Shown here in pieces: positions 44,077 to 53,064 of a DNA stretch of 64,000 bases. This stretch comes from an uncultured Gammaproteobacteria bacterium (GTDB lineage: Bacteria; Pseudomonadota; Gammaproteobacteria; Eutrophobiales; Eutrophobiaceae). Numbering within the stretch: the first letter of the stretch is position 1; each line of letters starts with the position of its first letter. Under the pieces are notes generated by a model. It did no database searches. It saw only the letters and a list, made by a program, of their open reading frames with translations, and was not told the DNA's origin. Both the position numbers and the translations under genes were made by a program. The stretch is from the NCBI GenBank assembly GCA_951812995.1, contig CATOTD010000008.1, positions 39,653-103,652 on the forward strand, given 5' to 3'.

Positions 44077-45260
44077 GGTTGAACTGCCCCTTCTAAATTG
44101 GCATCTGTCTGTTCTGTTTGCGGCGGGAATAATGCCGGATCAAATCGATAATCCTCCATAAACCCTGACAAAATAGTTTTAAAATACTGTTTATTTTCGG
44201 GCAACATTTCTGTTGGCTCGAATAATGAATAATTTCCGTGGCTAAGCACGTTTACCATGCGCGCATACACAATCCCGTCAGGATCATTTGGCTCTTTCCT
44301 TATGCAGGCAGAAAAGTTTTTAAACCCATGAAATGTCGCGGTCTTTTCTAAAATATTACGCAAAATATTAAAATGGTAAGTATAAAGTTTGTCGGATTTA
44401 GCCGCTTCATGCAGTTGCTTTAATAAGGCTATGTGATGAAAAAACGGTGTGTCTTTGGTGCATCGCAAATTATAGCCGTTGGTATCAGCACTTAAAAAAT
44501 ATGACCGTAGCTTTTTCGTCTTATTCAGCTCATTCCACATCACATTAAAGAATAACGTGTGATGCGATGAAATCACCGCCTTTATATTACTTTGATTTTT
44601 GAGCAACTGCGCCAAATGGCTGGCCACGGCAATGGCGTTATTGTCATCCAGTGAGGATATAGGATCATCAATATACAGATATTTAACCCAGCTATACGCC
44701 TCTTGCCCATCAATGGCGAGCTGCGCTATAGCCAGAAAAAAGCACCATCTAAAGATATTCTCCTCACCTCGTGAAATTTTTATATAGTCGACCGTTTCGT
44801 TTTCTGTTCGGTTTTGGATTTCTCGCTCAAACGTCACCGTCCAACTGCTCGTGTCAATTTTAAAGTCAAAATCGACATAGCGTTGTAATAACGGGCGAAT
44901 GCGATTATCCATTTCAAGCGCTTCTAAGCCGGCAAAAAAGCGGGATTTTGAATTAAGTCTCAATACCCGTTGGGTATCATTATCCAAATCATTATCCCAA
45001 CTGAACAAATCCTCGGTAAAGGCGTTAAAATACAGCGTATCTGCGCTATCGCCAGTTTTCCCCATGTCTTTAAAGCCCATCGACAGCCGAGTTTTACCTG
45101 TGCCGTTATAAGCAAACAGAAGGATATATCGTATTTGTTTATTTGACTCTGTTTGTGGTATTTGTTTATTTGGCTCTGTTTGTGGTATTTCATCATCAAG
45201 CACACCACGTAAGCGACTAACCAATGCGTCCAGATTATCCAGCTTGATGGTCTGACTCAT
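44073..45260 (-). CDS. PrrC-like ABC-type ATPase in the hsd operon (candidate anticodon nuclease)
   Basis: 395 residues from the ATG at 45260, which overlaps the hsdS stop (ATGA). Walker A AYNGTGKT is near 50-57, the ABC signature ISRGEEN near 160, Walker B LYIDDPISSLDD near 195-206, and the switch HH in VISSHHTLFF follows. This combination is that of the PrrC/RloC-type AAA_13 proteins. The C-terminal part has R301-x3-E305 (LRNILEK) and H341 (LSHGNYS), which parallels the R320-x3-E324 and H356 nuclease triad of PrrC (396 residues), itself encoded inside a type I hsd locus. The expected role is an abortive-infection tRNA-cleaving guard triggered when the restriction complex is inhibited. Nuclease activity is inference. 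Two 9-residue repeats (IPQTEPNKQ, IPQTESNKQ) precede Walker A. Confidence 0.68.
   Translation of the reverse strand: MSQTIKLDNLDALVSRLRGVLDDEIPQTEPNKQIPQTESNKQIRYILLFAYNGTGKTRLSMGFKDMGKTGDSADTLYFNAFTEDLFSWDNDLDNDTQRVLRLNSKSRFFAGLEALEMDNRIRPLLQRYVDFDFKIDTSSWTVTFEREIQNRTENETVDYIKISRGEENIFRWCFFLAIAQLAIDGQEAYSWVKYLYIDDPISSLDDNNAIAVASHLAQLLKNQSNIKAVISSHHTLFFNVMWNELNKTKKLRSYFLSADTNGYNLRCTKDTPFFHHIALLKQLHEAAKSDKLYTYHFNILRNILEKTATFHGFKNFSACIRKEPNDPDGIVYARMVNVLSHGNYSLFEPTEMLPENKQYFKTILSGFMEDYRFDPALFPPQTEQTDANLEGAVQP
45132..45185 (+). repeat. 27-bp tandem repeat in the PrrC-like gene
   Basis: Two units of 27 bp (starting TATTTGTTTATTTG and ending CTCTGTTTGTGG) at 45132-45158 and 45159-45185 differ at one base. 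They encode the IPQTE(P/S)NKQ repeat near residues 25-43. The unit is in frame, so copy-number change would keep the reading frame. Confidence 0.85.
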
Positions 45261-46711
45261 GCGCTCACCCCGGCTTTGGCATCCATGCAATCGTCATCCG
45301 TGGCGGGGAATAACTGCTGCATTAAGCCTTTTTTATGGGTTTTTAGGCCTTCTATTTTCTCTGCTTGCGCGGTGATTAAGTCGTCAACGGATGAGAGACA
45401 ATCGGCGATTTTTTGTTGTTCTTTAATACAAGGAAATGCAACTGGAAATTCAGTTACTGAATATTTTGAAAGGTTCAATTGTGACGAACCTTGTCCGTTG
45501 CTCTTAAAATATTGTTGATTCGCGTTTATAAAATATCTCAAGAATCTAGCATCACTACTGTTGCCATCTTTTTGGCGTAACCCAGCCATTCTCTGGTTTA
45601 AAACATAATACTCATCAGGAATTATATCCGTTAAACCAAGAAAATTTCCGTGTGCGACATCACTCAGCACCATCACTAGATCACCTTTCTGCAAGGACTC
45701 ATCAGTGAAACTTAGTCTTTTCATGTCTGGCTTTAAATTCCCATCAATATCTATGCTATTCAATGAGATCAAGTAATAATGACCATTTTTGGAAACGGAA
45801 CCTTCATGGCTAGAACCATTCCAGTAATCGCAGATCGAACCGAGTGTCACTTCTTCCCATTCTCCCGCGTCTCTAAACTCAGGAAAGCGCAATGCGGGGA
45901 CGGTTTCGGCTTTGGCATCCTGCGTCTCTCTACCTCCTGCATCCATGCAGTCGTCGGCTTTGGCATCCTGCGTCTCTCTACCTCCTGCATCCATGCAGTC
46001 GTCGGCTTTGGCATCCTGCGTCTCTCTACCTCCTGCATCCATGCAGTCGTCGGCTTTGGCGGGGAAGAGGTTTTGCATCAACCCCTTTTTATAGGATTGC
46101 AGTGCTTGATGCTTTTGGGTATGCGCGGTGATTAGCGCATCGAGAGAAGACAGACAATCGGCGATTTTTTGTTGTTCTTTTGGTAACGGAATAGGTAATT
46201 TAAGCCTTAAAAATGCGTCCTTCGAAAGATTAAACCTTGTGCTTCCCTGTGCAATTTTAGTTACAGATTTCCTGTAAATAGGACAGTGGAACAAATATCT
46301 TGAAAAATCGAGCAGAATTTCTTCTATGTTATAAGGCCTTAATATGAAGCAAAAGCTATTCAAATAAGTGTCTTTATCTGGCTGACTAACTACAACTGAT
46401 GCAAAACCTACTTCACCCTGAGTCTCCGAAGACGTAGTAAATAAAATATCTCCTTTTTGAAGCCTATTTTGATTCTCTCCCCTTTCAATCTTAACCTTTC
46501 CGCATTTAGAAAAATCTATATAGGACTTATCAAATACCTGCTTATATTGAACAAAAGGCTCGCCACTTCCAAAATCTTCGCCTTTTTTCCCATTCAGACC
46601 ATTAACAGTCTTTCCTAGTTTAGAAATAACTTTCTCATTCCATTCCCCCGCATCCCGAAACTCAGGAAAGCGCAACGCTGGCACCAAACCTTTTTTATCC
46701 TGCTTACTCAT
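45257..46711 (-). CDS. hsdS: Type I restriction-modification specificity subunit
   Basis: 484 residues from the ATG at 46711, which overlaps the hsdR stop by eight bases (ATGAGTAA). It has two target-recognition domains, each introduced by VPALRFPEFRDAGEW (near residues 10 and 272) and closed by a helical conserved region with EQQKIADCLSS and KKGLMQNLFPA or KKGLMQQLFPA. Between the halves, three 16-residue repeats (KADDCMDAGGRETQDA) extend the spacer, and a partial unit (DDDCMDAKA) ends the protein. Spacer repeats set the distance between the two recognised half-sites in type I enzymes, so copy number here should tune specificity. Confidence 0.92.
   Translation of the reverse strand: MSKQDKKGLVPALRFPEFRDAGEWNEKVISKLGKTVNGLNGKKGEDFGSGEPFVQYKQVFDKSYIDFSKCGKVKIERGENQNRLQKGDILFTTSSETQGEVGFASVVVSQPDKDTYLNSFCFILRPYNIEEILLDFSRYLFHCPIYRKSVTKIAQGSTRFNLSKDAFLRLKLPIPLPKEQQKIADCLSSLDALITAHTQKHQALQSYKKGLMQNLFPAKADDCMDAGGRETQDAKADDCMDAGGRETQDAKADDCMDAGGRETQDAKAETVPALRFPEFRDAGEWEEVTLGSICDYWNGSSHEGSVSKNGHYYLISLNSIDIDGNLKPDMKRLSFTDESLQKGDLVMVLSDVAHGNFLGLTDIIPDEYYVLNQRMAGLRQKDGNSSDARFLRYFINANQQYFKSNGQGSSQLNLSKYSVTEFPVAFPCIKEQQKIADCLSSVDDLITAQAEKIEGLKTHKKGLMQQLFPATDDDCMDAKAGVSA
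45911..46054 (+). repeat. 48-bp tandem repeat x3 in the hsdS spacer
   Basis: Three units of 48 bp, at 45911-45958, 45959-46006 and 46007-46054, are identical to the base. Each encodes 16 residues in frame within hsdS (minus strand). Perfect identity indicates recent slippage or recombination. Confidence 0.93.
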
Positions 46712-49700
46712 ACACTGCCAATCCTGAAATCTCACGCCCTTGCGCAAGTTTGTTGAGGAATGGCACCAATTCATCCATCAACGCCAGCTCGGCCTGTGCT
46801 CGTGCCTTCCAGCCTAAACCCAAGGGTGCCATTAAGTCACTGAGCAATTCGCCATCAAAAATCATGCGATCCATAATGTTGTCAACAAAGCCTTGCAAAG
46901 CCTCATGGGCAATCTTGTGCTTATCTGCTATCGCGGCGAGTTCTTTGGCGGTTTTTTCGGCCTTGAATTGTTGATAGCCTTCCCGAATGGCTTTTTCATC
47001 CAGGCCTTCGCCGGTTGGCAAGGTGTTGATGTAAGCGACAATATCATCGCGTTCATCCATCAGATTGGCACTAGAGCTGATCAGTTCGATCAGTTGTTTG
47101 CGGCTCATTTTATGCTTGCCGGGTTTGTCGTTGTCTGTGGATTTTGCGATTAAACCCATAATATAGTCGTAATCAATGACGGCGGATGCAAACAGCACCA
47201 GTTCAAACTCTAACTGTTGCACCGGATCATTGGGGTCGTCACTGCCTTTGGCTTGCTGTACTTTCAGGTGTCGCGCTGTTTCCAGATACATACCCTTAAA
47301 ACCGCGCAACTGTTCTTCGGGTATTAATCTATTGACCTTTTTTACCTGCTTATCATTTAGATTAGTATATTGATTGAGTTGGGTTTTTAGGCGCTGCACT
47401 TCTTTGAAGTGGTTAATAAATCCACTTCTGGCGACATCACCTTTGAGGTTATTGACGTTTGCAGGTGTGCAGGCCAGCCCTTGCAAGCCCATGAATTTTT
47501 CCAGATCGTTCACTGCACTAGCAAACTTTTTAATAACCGTGGGTGCTGGATCAACCAGCCAGATTGCTTTGGCGCGGTCTTTATCTTGCCCTGAAAAACG
47601 GGCAATGGCGGTATTGACGGCCCCTTCCTGATAACGAAAATCGAGGATATTGCCGTAGGGTTTGGTATCGTTAAGCACGCGGTTGGTGCGCGAGAAGGCT
47701 TGAATAAGACCATGATATTTCAGGCTTTTATCCACATACAAGGTGTTGAGGTATTTGGAATCAAAACCCGTAAGCAACATATCCACTACAATGACAACAT
47801 CGATTTTGTTTTTATGCGGGTAATCTTTGTTGGTGTATTGCTGTAATTTAATGCGTTGCTGTACGTCTTGATAATACAGGTCAAACTCGCTGATGGTGCG
47901 GTTTGTGCCATATTGCGCGTTGTAATCGGCAATGATTTGTGTCAGTGCCTTTTTCTTTTTTTCCGGGTCTTTTTTGTTGTCTTCTTTTTCTTGCGGCAAA
48001 TCTTCTTGTATTTGCTTCACGTCTTTATTGCCTTCGGCGGGCGGCGAAAATACGCAGGCGATATTCAAAGGCGTATAGCGCTCATCTTCGGCTAGTTTGA
48101 TAGCCTGCGCCTGTTTGAATTGCTTATAGTATTTAATGGCATCATTGATTGAGGCTGTAGCCAATACCGCGTTAAATCGCCGTTGATTGGTGGCCGCATC
48201 GTGCTTTTTAAGTATTTCAGCAACCACAGATTCAGGTTTTGGCGGCTTAGGTTTTGGCTGCTTCTTTTGCCCTTTTGAATTTTGGCCGGTATCGGCTTTG
48301 GGTTTTTCACCAAAGTAGTCGATATGAAAACGCAACACATTACCGTCCTCAATGGCGTGGGTGATGGTGTAGGCGTGTAACTGCTTTTGGAAAACATCTT
48401 CGGTGGTTTTGTATGACTCTGTTGTGCCGTCAATTTTCGTATAGCTCGCGTTATCTGCAAATATCGGTGTGCCGGTAAAGCCAAATAATTGCGCTTTGGG
48501 GAAAAAGGTTTTAATGGCCTGGTGGTTATCGCCGAATTGGGAGCGGTGACATTCATCAAAAATAAACACGATCCGCTGGTTACGTAGCGGCTTAAGACGC
48601 TCTTTGTAAGTTTGCTTGCCGTTTTTTTTGTGCTGCTTGTTACGTGTGCTTTTTTCATCAAGCGCAAGACCTAATTTTTGAATCGTGGTCACGATGACTT
48701 TATCGGCGTAATCGTCCGACAATAGGCGCCGCACCAAGGCTGCGGTGTTGGTGTTTTCTTCGACACAGCCTTCTTGAAACTTGTTAAATTCCTCACGGGT
48801 CTGGCGATCAAGGTCTTTGCGATCTACCACAAACAGGCATTTATCAATCTCCGGGTTGTCTTTTAACAGCGTTGAAGCCTTAAAAGAAGTCAGGGTTTTG
48901 CCGCTGCCTGTGGTATGCCAGATATAGCCGTTGCCGCGATCTTGCTGGATGCAATCGACAATCGCCTTAACCGCATAGATTTGATAGGGGCGCATAATCA
49001 TGAGCTTTTGCTCGCTGGCCACCAACACCATATAACGGCTGATCATTTGGCCTAATGTACATTTGGCTAGAAAATTATCAGCGAAATCATCAAGATGTGT
49101 GATTTTTTTATTGTTTTCTTGGGCAAGCTGATAAATGGGCAAAAAACGCTCATCGGCATTAAAGCTGAAATGCTGGTTGTGATTATTAGCAAAATAAAGC
49201 GTGTTGTCGCGGTTACTGACAATAAAGAGCTGCATAAAACAAAGCAGCGTATTGGTGTAACCATTACCAACGTCATTCTTATACTCGACAATTTGCTCCA
49301 TGGCACGGCGTGGTGTCAGGCCAAGCGTTTTTAGTTCTATTTGCACCACTGGAACGCCGTTAATCAGCACAATAACGTCGTAACGGTGATGGCTGTTATC
49401 GGTATTAATGCGTAATTGGTTAATCACTTCAAATTCGTTTTTACACCAATCCTTGATATTGACCAAGGTGTATTGCAACGGGGTTCCGTCTTCACGCCAG
49501 AAGGTATTGCGTTCGCGCAAAATCTTGGCTGCGGCAAAGACATCTGCATTGACGATTTCATCGCGCAGGCGAACAAATTCTGAATCGGTAAGACGAACGT
49601 GGTTGAGCGCTTCAAATTTTTCGCGAAAATTCTGCTCAAGACAGGCTTTATCGCGTATATCGTCTCGATAGGTGTATTTGAGGTCTTGGAGCTTCGCAAT

Positions 49701-49733
49701 TAAGGAATCTTCGATCTGCTGTTCTTTAGTCAT
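46704..49733 (-). CDS. hsdR: Type I restriction endonuclease subunit
   Basis: The translocase/nuclease subunit. It has 1009 residues from the ATG at 49733 (AAAGGA upstream; a TTG one codon earlier is less likely). The N-terminal PD-(D/E)xK nuclease reads DVIVLINGVPVVQIELK (Asp near 119, E-x-K near 132-134). The SF2 motor has Walker A TTGSGKT near 273-279, FDECHRSQFG (motif II, DECH box), GFTGTP (motif III) and QAFSRTNR (motif VI). The C-terminal helical domain docks on HsdM. It is the first gene of the operon and looks intact. Confidence 0.93.
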   Translation of the reverse strand: MTKEQQIEDSLIAKLQDLKYTYRDDIRDKACLEQNFREKFEALNHVRLTDSEFVRLRDEIVNADVFAAAKILRERNTFWREDGTPLQYTLVNIKDWCKNEFEVINQLRINTDNSHHRYDVIVLINGVPVVQIELKTLGLTPRRAMEQIVEYKNDVGNGYTNTLLCFMQLFIVSNRDNTLYFANNHNQHFSFNADERFLPIYQLAQENNKKITHLDDFADNFLAKCTLGQMISRYMVLVASEQKLMIMRPYQIYAVKAIVDCIQQDRGNGYIWHTTGSGKTLTSFKASTLLKDNPEIDKCLFVVDRKDLDRQTREEFNKFQEGCVEENTNTAALVRRLLSDDYADKVIVTTIQKLGLALDEKSTRNKQHKKNGKQTYKERLKPLRNQRIVFIFDECHRSQFGDNHQAIKTFFPKAQLFGFTGTPIFADNASYTKIDGTTESYKTTEDVFQKQLHAYTITHAIEDGNVLRFHIDYFGEKPKADTGQNSKGQKKQPKPKPPKPESVVAEILKKHDAATNQRRFNAVLATASINDAIKYYKQFKQAQAIKLAEDERYTPLNIACVFSPPAEGNKDVKQIQEDLPQEKEDNKKDPEKKKKALTQIIADYNAQYGTNRTISEFDLYYQDVQQRIKLQQYTNKDYPHKNKIDVVIVVDMLLTGFDSKYLNTLYVDKSLKYHGLIQAFSRTNRVLNDTKPYGNILDFRYQEGAVNTAIARFSGQDKDRAKAIWLVDPAPTVIKKFASAVNDLEKFMGLQGLACTPANVNNLKGDVARSGFINHFKEVQRLKTQLNQYTNLNDKQVKKVNRLIPEEQLRGFKGMYLETARHLKVQQAKGSDDPNDPVQQLEFELVLFASAVIDYDYIMGLIAKSTDNDKPGKHKMSRKQLIELISSSANLMDERDDIVAYINTLPTGEGLDEKAIREGYQQFKAEKTAKELAAIADKHKIAHEALQGFVDNIMDRMIFDGELLSDLMAPLGLGWKARAQAELALMDELVPFLNKLAQGREISGLAVYE

Positions 49734-49753
49734 CAATCAGTTCCTTTAGTTTA

Positions 49754-49846
49754 TTATTTGAGATTGTCTATCTGGATGTGGTTTTTGTAAGCAATATGGC
49801 CTTGGTTATGTTTCTTCGTCCAGCAGGCATCGGTATCTTTCTGACG
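49754..49846 (-). pseudogene. IS5-family transposase internal remnant
   Basis: Thirty codons upstream of hsdR read RQKDTDACWTKKHNQGHIAY then KNHIQIDNLK and stop. This matches the QKDTDARWT and YKNHV region of IS5-type transposases, including IS-A, but the sequence differs and the catalytic parts are gone. It directly precedes the conserved leader of a pentamer array. Confidence 0.6.
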
Positions 49847-49847
49847 A

Positions 49848-49875
49848 CCTTTGCACTAAAGTGGTACTTACCCGG
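49848..49875 (+). repeat. Conserved leader before pentamer array 6
   Basis: CCTTTGCACTAAAGTGG followed by TACTTACCCGG, nearly identical to 42286-42313. Here the array that follows is very short. Confidence 0.75.
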
Positions 49876-49900
49876 CTCGTCTCAACCACGTCCGACCCGA
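49871..49900 (+). repeat. Pentamer repeat array 6 (short)
   Basis: About 30 bp of CTCAACC, CACGTCCGACCCG-type units between the bcp 3' end and hsdR, C-rich on the plus strand. It is the shortest array, perhaps a seed or a collapsed copy. Confidence 0.6.
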
Positions 49901-49946
49901 AAGAGCAACGCACTTTAATTTTCCAAGTTGTTTGGCACAGCATTGA

Positions 49947-50414
49947 TTAAAGTGTTTTTAATGTTGCAAGCACCGCATCAACATGCCCTTTCACTTTTAC
50001 CTTGCGCCATTCCTTACGCAACACACCTTGATCGTCGATCAAGAAGGTCGAACGTTCAATACCCATGAATTTTTTGCCATACATATTTTTTTCTTTAATA
50101 ACATCAAACAGCTTACAAAGTAGTTCATCTTCATCAGAGAGCAAATCAAACGGGAATCCTTGTTTTTCTTTAAACTTCTCATGTGCTGATAAATTATCTC
50201 TGGATACGCCGAGAATGATCGTATTGCAGGCATTGAATTTACGCATATTATCGCGAAAATCTTGCCCTTCCAGCGTGCAACCTGGCGTACTGTCTTTAGG
50301 ATAAAAATATAGAACAATATTTTTACCTTTTAACGCTGCAAGTTTAATAATCTGACCACCCGTAGCCGGCAAACTGAATGCGGGCACTTTCTTTCCAATA
50401 CTCACTTTACGCAT
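49947..50414 (-). CDS. bcp: Bcp-type thiol peroxidase (peroxiredoxin Q)
   Basis: Reduces hydroperoxides using thioredoxin. The 155-residue AhpC/TSA fold has peroxidatic Cys46 in DSTPGCTLEG. The nearby resolving Cys found five positions later in E. coli Bcp is replaced (EGQDFRD), so this should be a 1-Cys type or use another Cys. The order bcp-gcvR (minus) then dapA-bamC (plus) is conserved in gammaproteobacteria. Confidence 0.92.
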   Translation of the reverse strand: MRKVSIGKKVPAFSLPATGGQIIKLAALKGKNIVLYFYPKDSTPGCTLEGQDFRDNMRKFNACNTIILGVSRDNLSAHEKFKEKQGFPFDLLSDEDELLCKLFDVIKEKNMYGKKFMGIERSTFLIDDQGVLRKEWRKVKVKGHVDAVLATLKTL

Positions 50415-50441
50415 AAATGATTCTCCTAGTTGTGCAAAATT

Positions 50442-50969
50442 TTATTTTACAGGTTCCATGATTGCGTCCAAATTAAGACGGTCACAAAATTCAATGAAGT
50501 CACCACGAATCCGGGCAATAGATGAATCCACAGGAATATTGACCATTATATGCAAGGCAAACATCTTTGCTCCCGTCATCGCGGTTGTATAAGTATTTGA
50601 AGACATTTCCTGGATGGACAAGCCATTCTCCAACATGAAATTGCTGACAACAAAAATAGTCCCGGATTGATCCAGACCCACAACATCAACCGCATAGGGC
50701 ATGGAATCGCCTTGTCGTTCGTCTACTGTGGTCCGCCGCATAAGGATTTTGATCGAATGTGCCTGTGCAAACGTGCGCAACATGTCTTCAATTTTGGCTA
50801 TGGCATCCCAAGACCCGGCCAAGAATAGCGTCAGGGAAAGCTCCTGCCCAAGCACCTTAAAGTGGCTATTGACTATGTTACAACCGCTGGATTTAACCAG
50901 CTTGGAAAATTTACGCATGATTTCATTGGCGTTTTCAACCAGCGCACTGACAACGAGATTATTCTGCAT
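50442..50969 (-). CDS. gcvR: Glycine cleavage system regulator, double ACT domain
   Basis: A 175-residue protein with two ACT-type halves (about 1-85 and 90-170; LVVSALVENANEIMRKFSKL and AVDVVGLDQSGTIFVVSNFM). GcvR represses gcv genes together with GcvA. The position divergent from dapA matches E. coli. It could equally be annotated only as an ACT-domain protein. Confidence 0.82.
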   Translation of the reverse strand: MQNNLVVSALVENANEIMRKFSKLVKSSGCNIVNSHFKVLGQELSLTLFLAGSWDAIAKIEDMLRTFAQAHSIKILMRRTTVDERQGDSMPYAVDVVGLDQSGTIFVVSNFMLENGLSIQEMSSNTYTTAMTGAKMFALHIMVNIPVDSSIARIRGDFIEFCDRLNLDAIMEPVK

Positions 50970-51149
50970 TTTGAATTAAGGGTTTAGATCTGTAATTAGC
51001 ACAATGGTCTAATTTTAGCGTCATTTATGCAAGCCGACTGACCGTAAAATGATTAAAACTCAGCCTCCTTGTCATGGCGATATATCATTCAGTAACATAT
51101 ATAAGTAATATATGCGCTTTGCACACGACTCATAATATAACTATTCACG
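50970..51149. promoter_or_regulatory. Divergent promoter region gcvR/dapA
   Basis: 180 bp, AT-rich toward dapA. A possible weak sigma-70 promoter for dapA is TTGTCA (about 51070) with TAACAT about 18 bases later. No operator was recognised. Confidence 0.35.
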
Positions 51150-52037
51150 ATGTTTACTGGAAGCATGGTTGCCCTTGTTACTCCTATGCAGGCTGGGGTG
51201 CGCCCGGATACTGGCCTTGATAGTCAGGCACTAGAAAAATTACTCGCGCTTCACATTGCACAAGGCACTGATGCCATTGTGGCTGTGGGTACGACGGGTG
51301 AATCTGCAACCCTGACCGAAAATGAACATTGTGCCTTGATTAAGCAGACGGTTGATATTGTAAACGGCCGTGTTCCAGTGATTGCCGGTACGGGTGCAAA
51401 CGCAACCATTGAAGCCATTGCGTTGACGCAATGTGCGAAAAAGGCCGGTGCCGATGCATGTTTGTTAGTCACCCCTTATTACAATAAGCCGACACAGGAA
51501 GGCTTGTTTCAACATTACAAGACGGTTGCCGAAACCGTCAATATCCCGCAAATCCTTTACAATGTGCCCGGCAGAACAGCTTGTGATATGTTACCTGAGA
51601 CAATTATCCGTCTGGCATCCATAGACAATATTATTGGCGTAAAAGAAGCCACCGCGGATTTGACTCGTGTAAAACGGATACGCAACGGTGTGGGGGATGA
51701 TTTTTTACTGTTGACTGGAGACGATGCAACCGCCAAAGACTTTATCCTTGAAGGCGGAGACGGCGTGATCTCGGTTACCGCAAATGTCGCCCCTAAAGCA
51801 ATGCACGATATGTGTATGCTGGCATTGAATGGCGATGTTGCGGGTGCAACTGAAACAGACAAGATGCTTAGCGGCCTGCATAAAGCATTATTTGCAGAAT
51901 CTAATCCAATACCCGTTAAATGGGCATTACATAGACTCGGGTTCATTCAAGCAGGCATTAGACTGCCCATGACCTGGCTGTCTGAAGCAGCACAACCAAC
52001 ATTACTAGATGCCATGAAACAGGCAGGAGTTATATAA
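51150..52037 (+). CDS. dapA: 4-hydroxy-tetrahydrodipicolinate synthase
   Basis: The first committed step of lysine and diaminopimelate synthesis: pyruvate plus aspartate semialdehyde. The 295-residue TIM barrel has [16 protein letters not shown] and the Schiff-base Lys165 in [10 protein letters not shown]. The start ATG is at 51150, and bamC follows after four bases. Confidence 0.95.
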   Translation: MFTGSMVALVTPMQAGVRPDTGLDSQALEKLLALHIAQGTDAIVAVGTTGESATLTENEHCALIKQTVDIVNGRVPVIAGTGANATIEAIALTQCAKKAGADACLLVTPYYNKPTQEGLFQHYKTVAETVNIPQILYNVPGRTACDMLPETIIRLASIDNIIGVKEATADLTRVKRIRNGVGDDFLLLTGDDATAKDFILEGGDGVISVTANVAPKAMHDMCMLALNGDVAGATETDKMLSGLHKALFAESNPIPVKWALHRLGFIQAGIRLPMTWLSEAAQPTLLDAMKQAGVI

Positions 52038-52041
52038 TTAC

Positions 52042-53064
52042 ATGATGATTGCACGCAACCTCACATTATTATTCAGTTTTATCACGTTTTATGGTTGTTC
52101 TTATATTCCTGGTGTTGATCAGGCGTTGCCCGACAAACGCAATATCTATAAAAAAAGCAAAGATTTGCCGGCGCTTGAAGTCCCGCCAGACTTGACTATT
52201 ACAGAAGGTGAATATACAGCGGACATACCAGGTGAAGAGTCAACATCATTGAGTGAGTTTGAACGACAACGCGCTCAAAATAAACGCCGCGGCGCAGTCC
52301 TTGGATCAGGTGAGGAAGAAGGTGAGCAATGGCTGGCCTTGAGAGGCGCATCGATTGATATATGGCCTGAGCTACGTGAGTTCTGGGACGAAAAGGAATA
52401 TACCGTCGAACTTGACGATGTTGAGTTAGGCGTATTTGAAACAGATTGGAAAGAAGTTGACGGCAGCAGGCATAAATTCAGGATCTTTACTGAACCTAAT
52501 GAATCGGGCGGCACGATTTTATTTTTATCGAGTGAACGACAGACCTTATCCGCAGGTGAGTGGCTTAATACATTGGCCGACACAAGTCTGGAAAAGGATA
52601 TCATGCGTAAAATAAACCTACATTTCTACGGTACTGAGGCACGCAACGTAGTGCGTAATGTAAGCCCTGGTCTTGCCCAATCTGTGGCGGCGGCACCAGT
52701 AAAAAATATGGCTGAAATATTTGATATTGGTGATGGAAAACGTTATTTGGCCATTCCACAAGACTTTACGCGTGCATGGTTTGAAACAAAGATGGTCATT
52801 GAAGAAGCGGGGTATTCAATCGCCGTCAGCAATCAAGAAAAAGGTATCTATGAAATCCTTTATTTTAAGCCCGAGAGTGAAAAAGGATTTTTGTCAAAAT
52901 TAAAGTTCTGGGGTGAGGATGAAGGCAGACTTTATCAATTAACCCTGACAGGTGTTGGCGATAAAACAGAAGTCATCATTATGAATAAAGCGGGCGAATG
53001 GTCAACAGACGAAGATGCCAACGCTATTCTTACTACCTTGAAGGATTTGTATAACCAACGATAG
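52042..53064 (+). CDS. bamC: Outer-membrane assembly lipoprotein BamC
   Basis: A non-essential lipoprotein of the BAM complex. The 340-residue protein has a lipoprotein signal with FYGC and Cys19 as the lipidated residue. It is followed by the unstructured stretch that binds BamD (DLPALEVPPDLT) and two helix-grip domains (about 90-205 and 225-340). It is in operon with dapA as in E. coli. Confidence 0.9.
   Translation: MMIARNLTLLFSFITFYGCSYIPGVDQALPDKRNIYKKSKDLPALEVPPDLTITEGEYTADIPGEESTSLSEFERQRAQNKRRGAVLGSGEEEGEQWLALRGASIDIWPELREFWDEKEYTVELDDVELGVFETDWKEVDGSRHKFRIFTEPNESGGTILFLSSERQTLSAGEWLNTLADTSLEKDIMRKINLHFYGTEARNVVRNVSPGLAQSVAAAPVKNMAEIFDIGDGKRYLAIPQDFTRAWFETKMVIEEAGYSIAVSNQEKGIYEILYFKPESEKGFLSKLKFWGEDEGRLYQLTLTGVGDKTEVIIMNKAGEWSTDEDANAILTTLKDLYNQR

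Noticed and set aside
45779..46135. Plus-strand frame with repeated FGILRLSTSCIHAVV
   Set aside because: It is the antisense reading of the hsdS spacer repeat.
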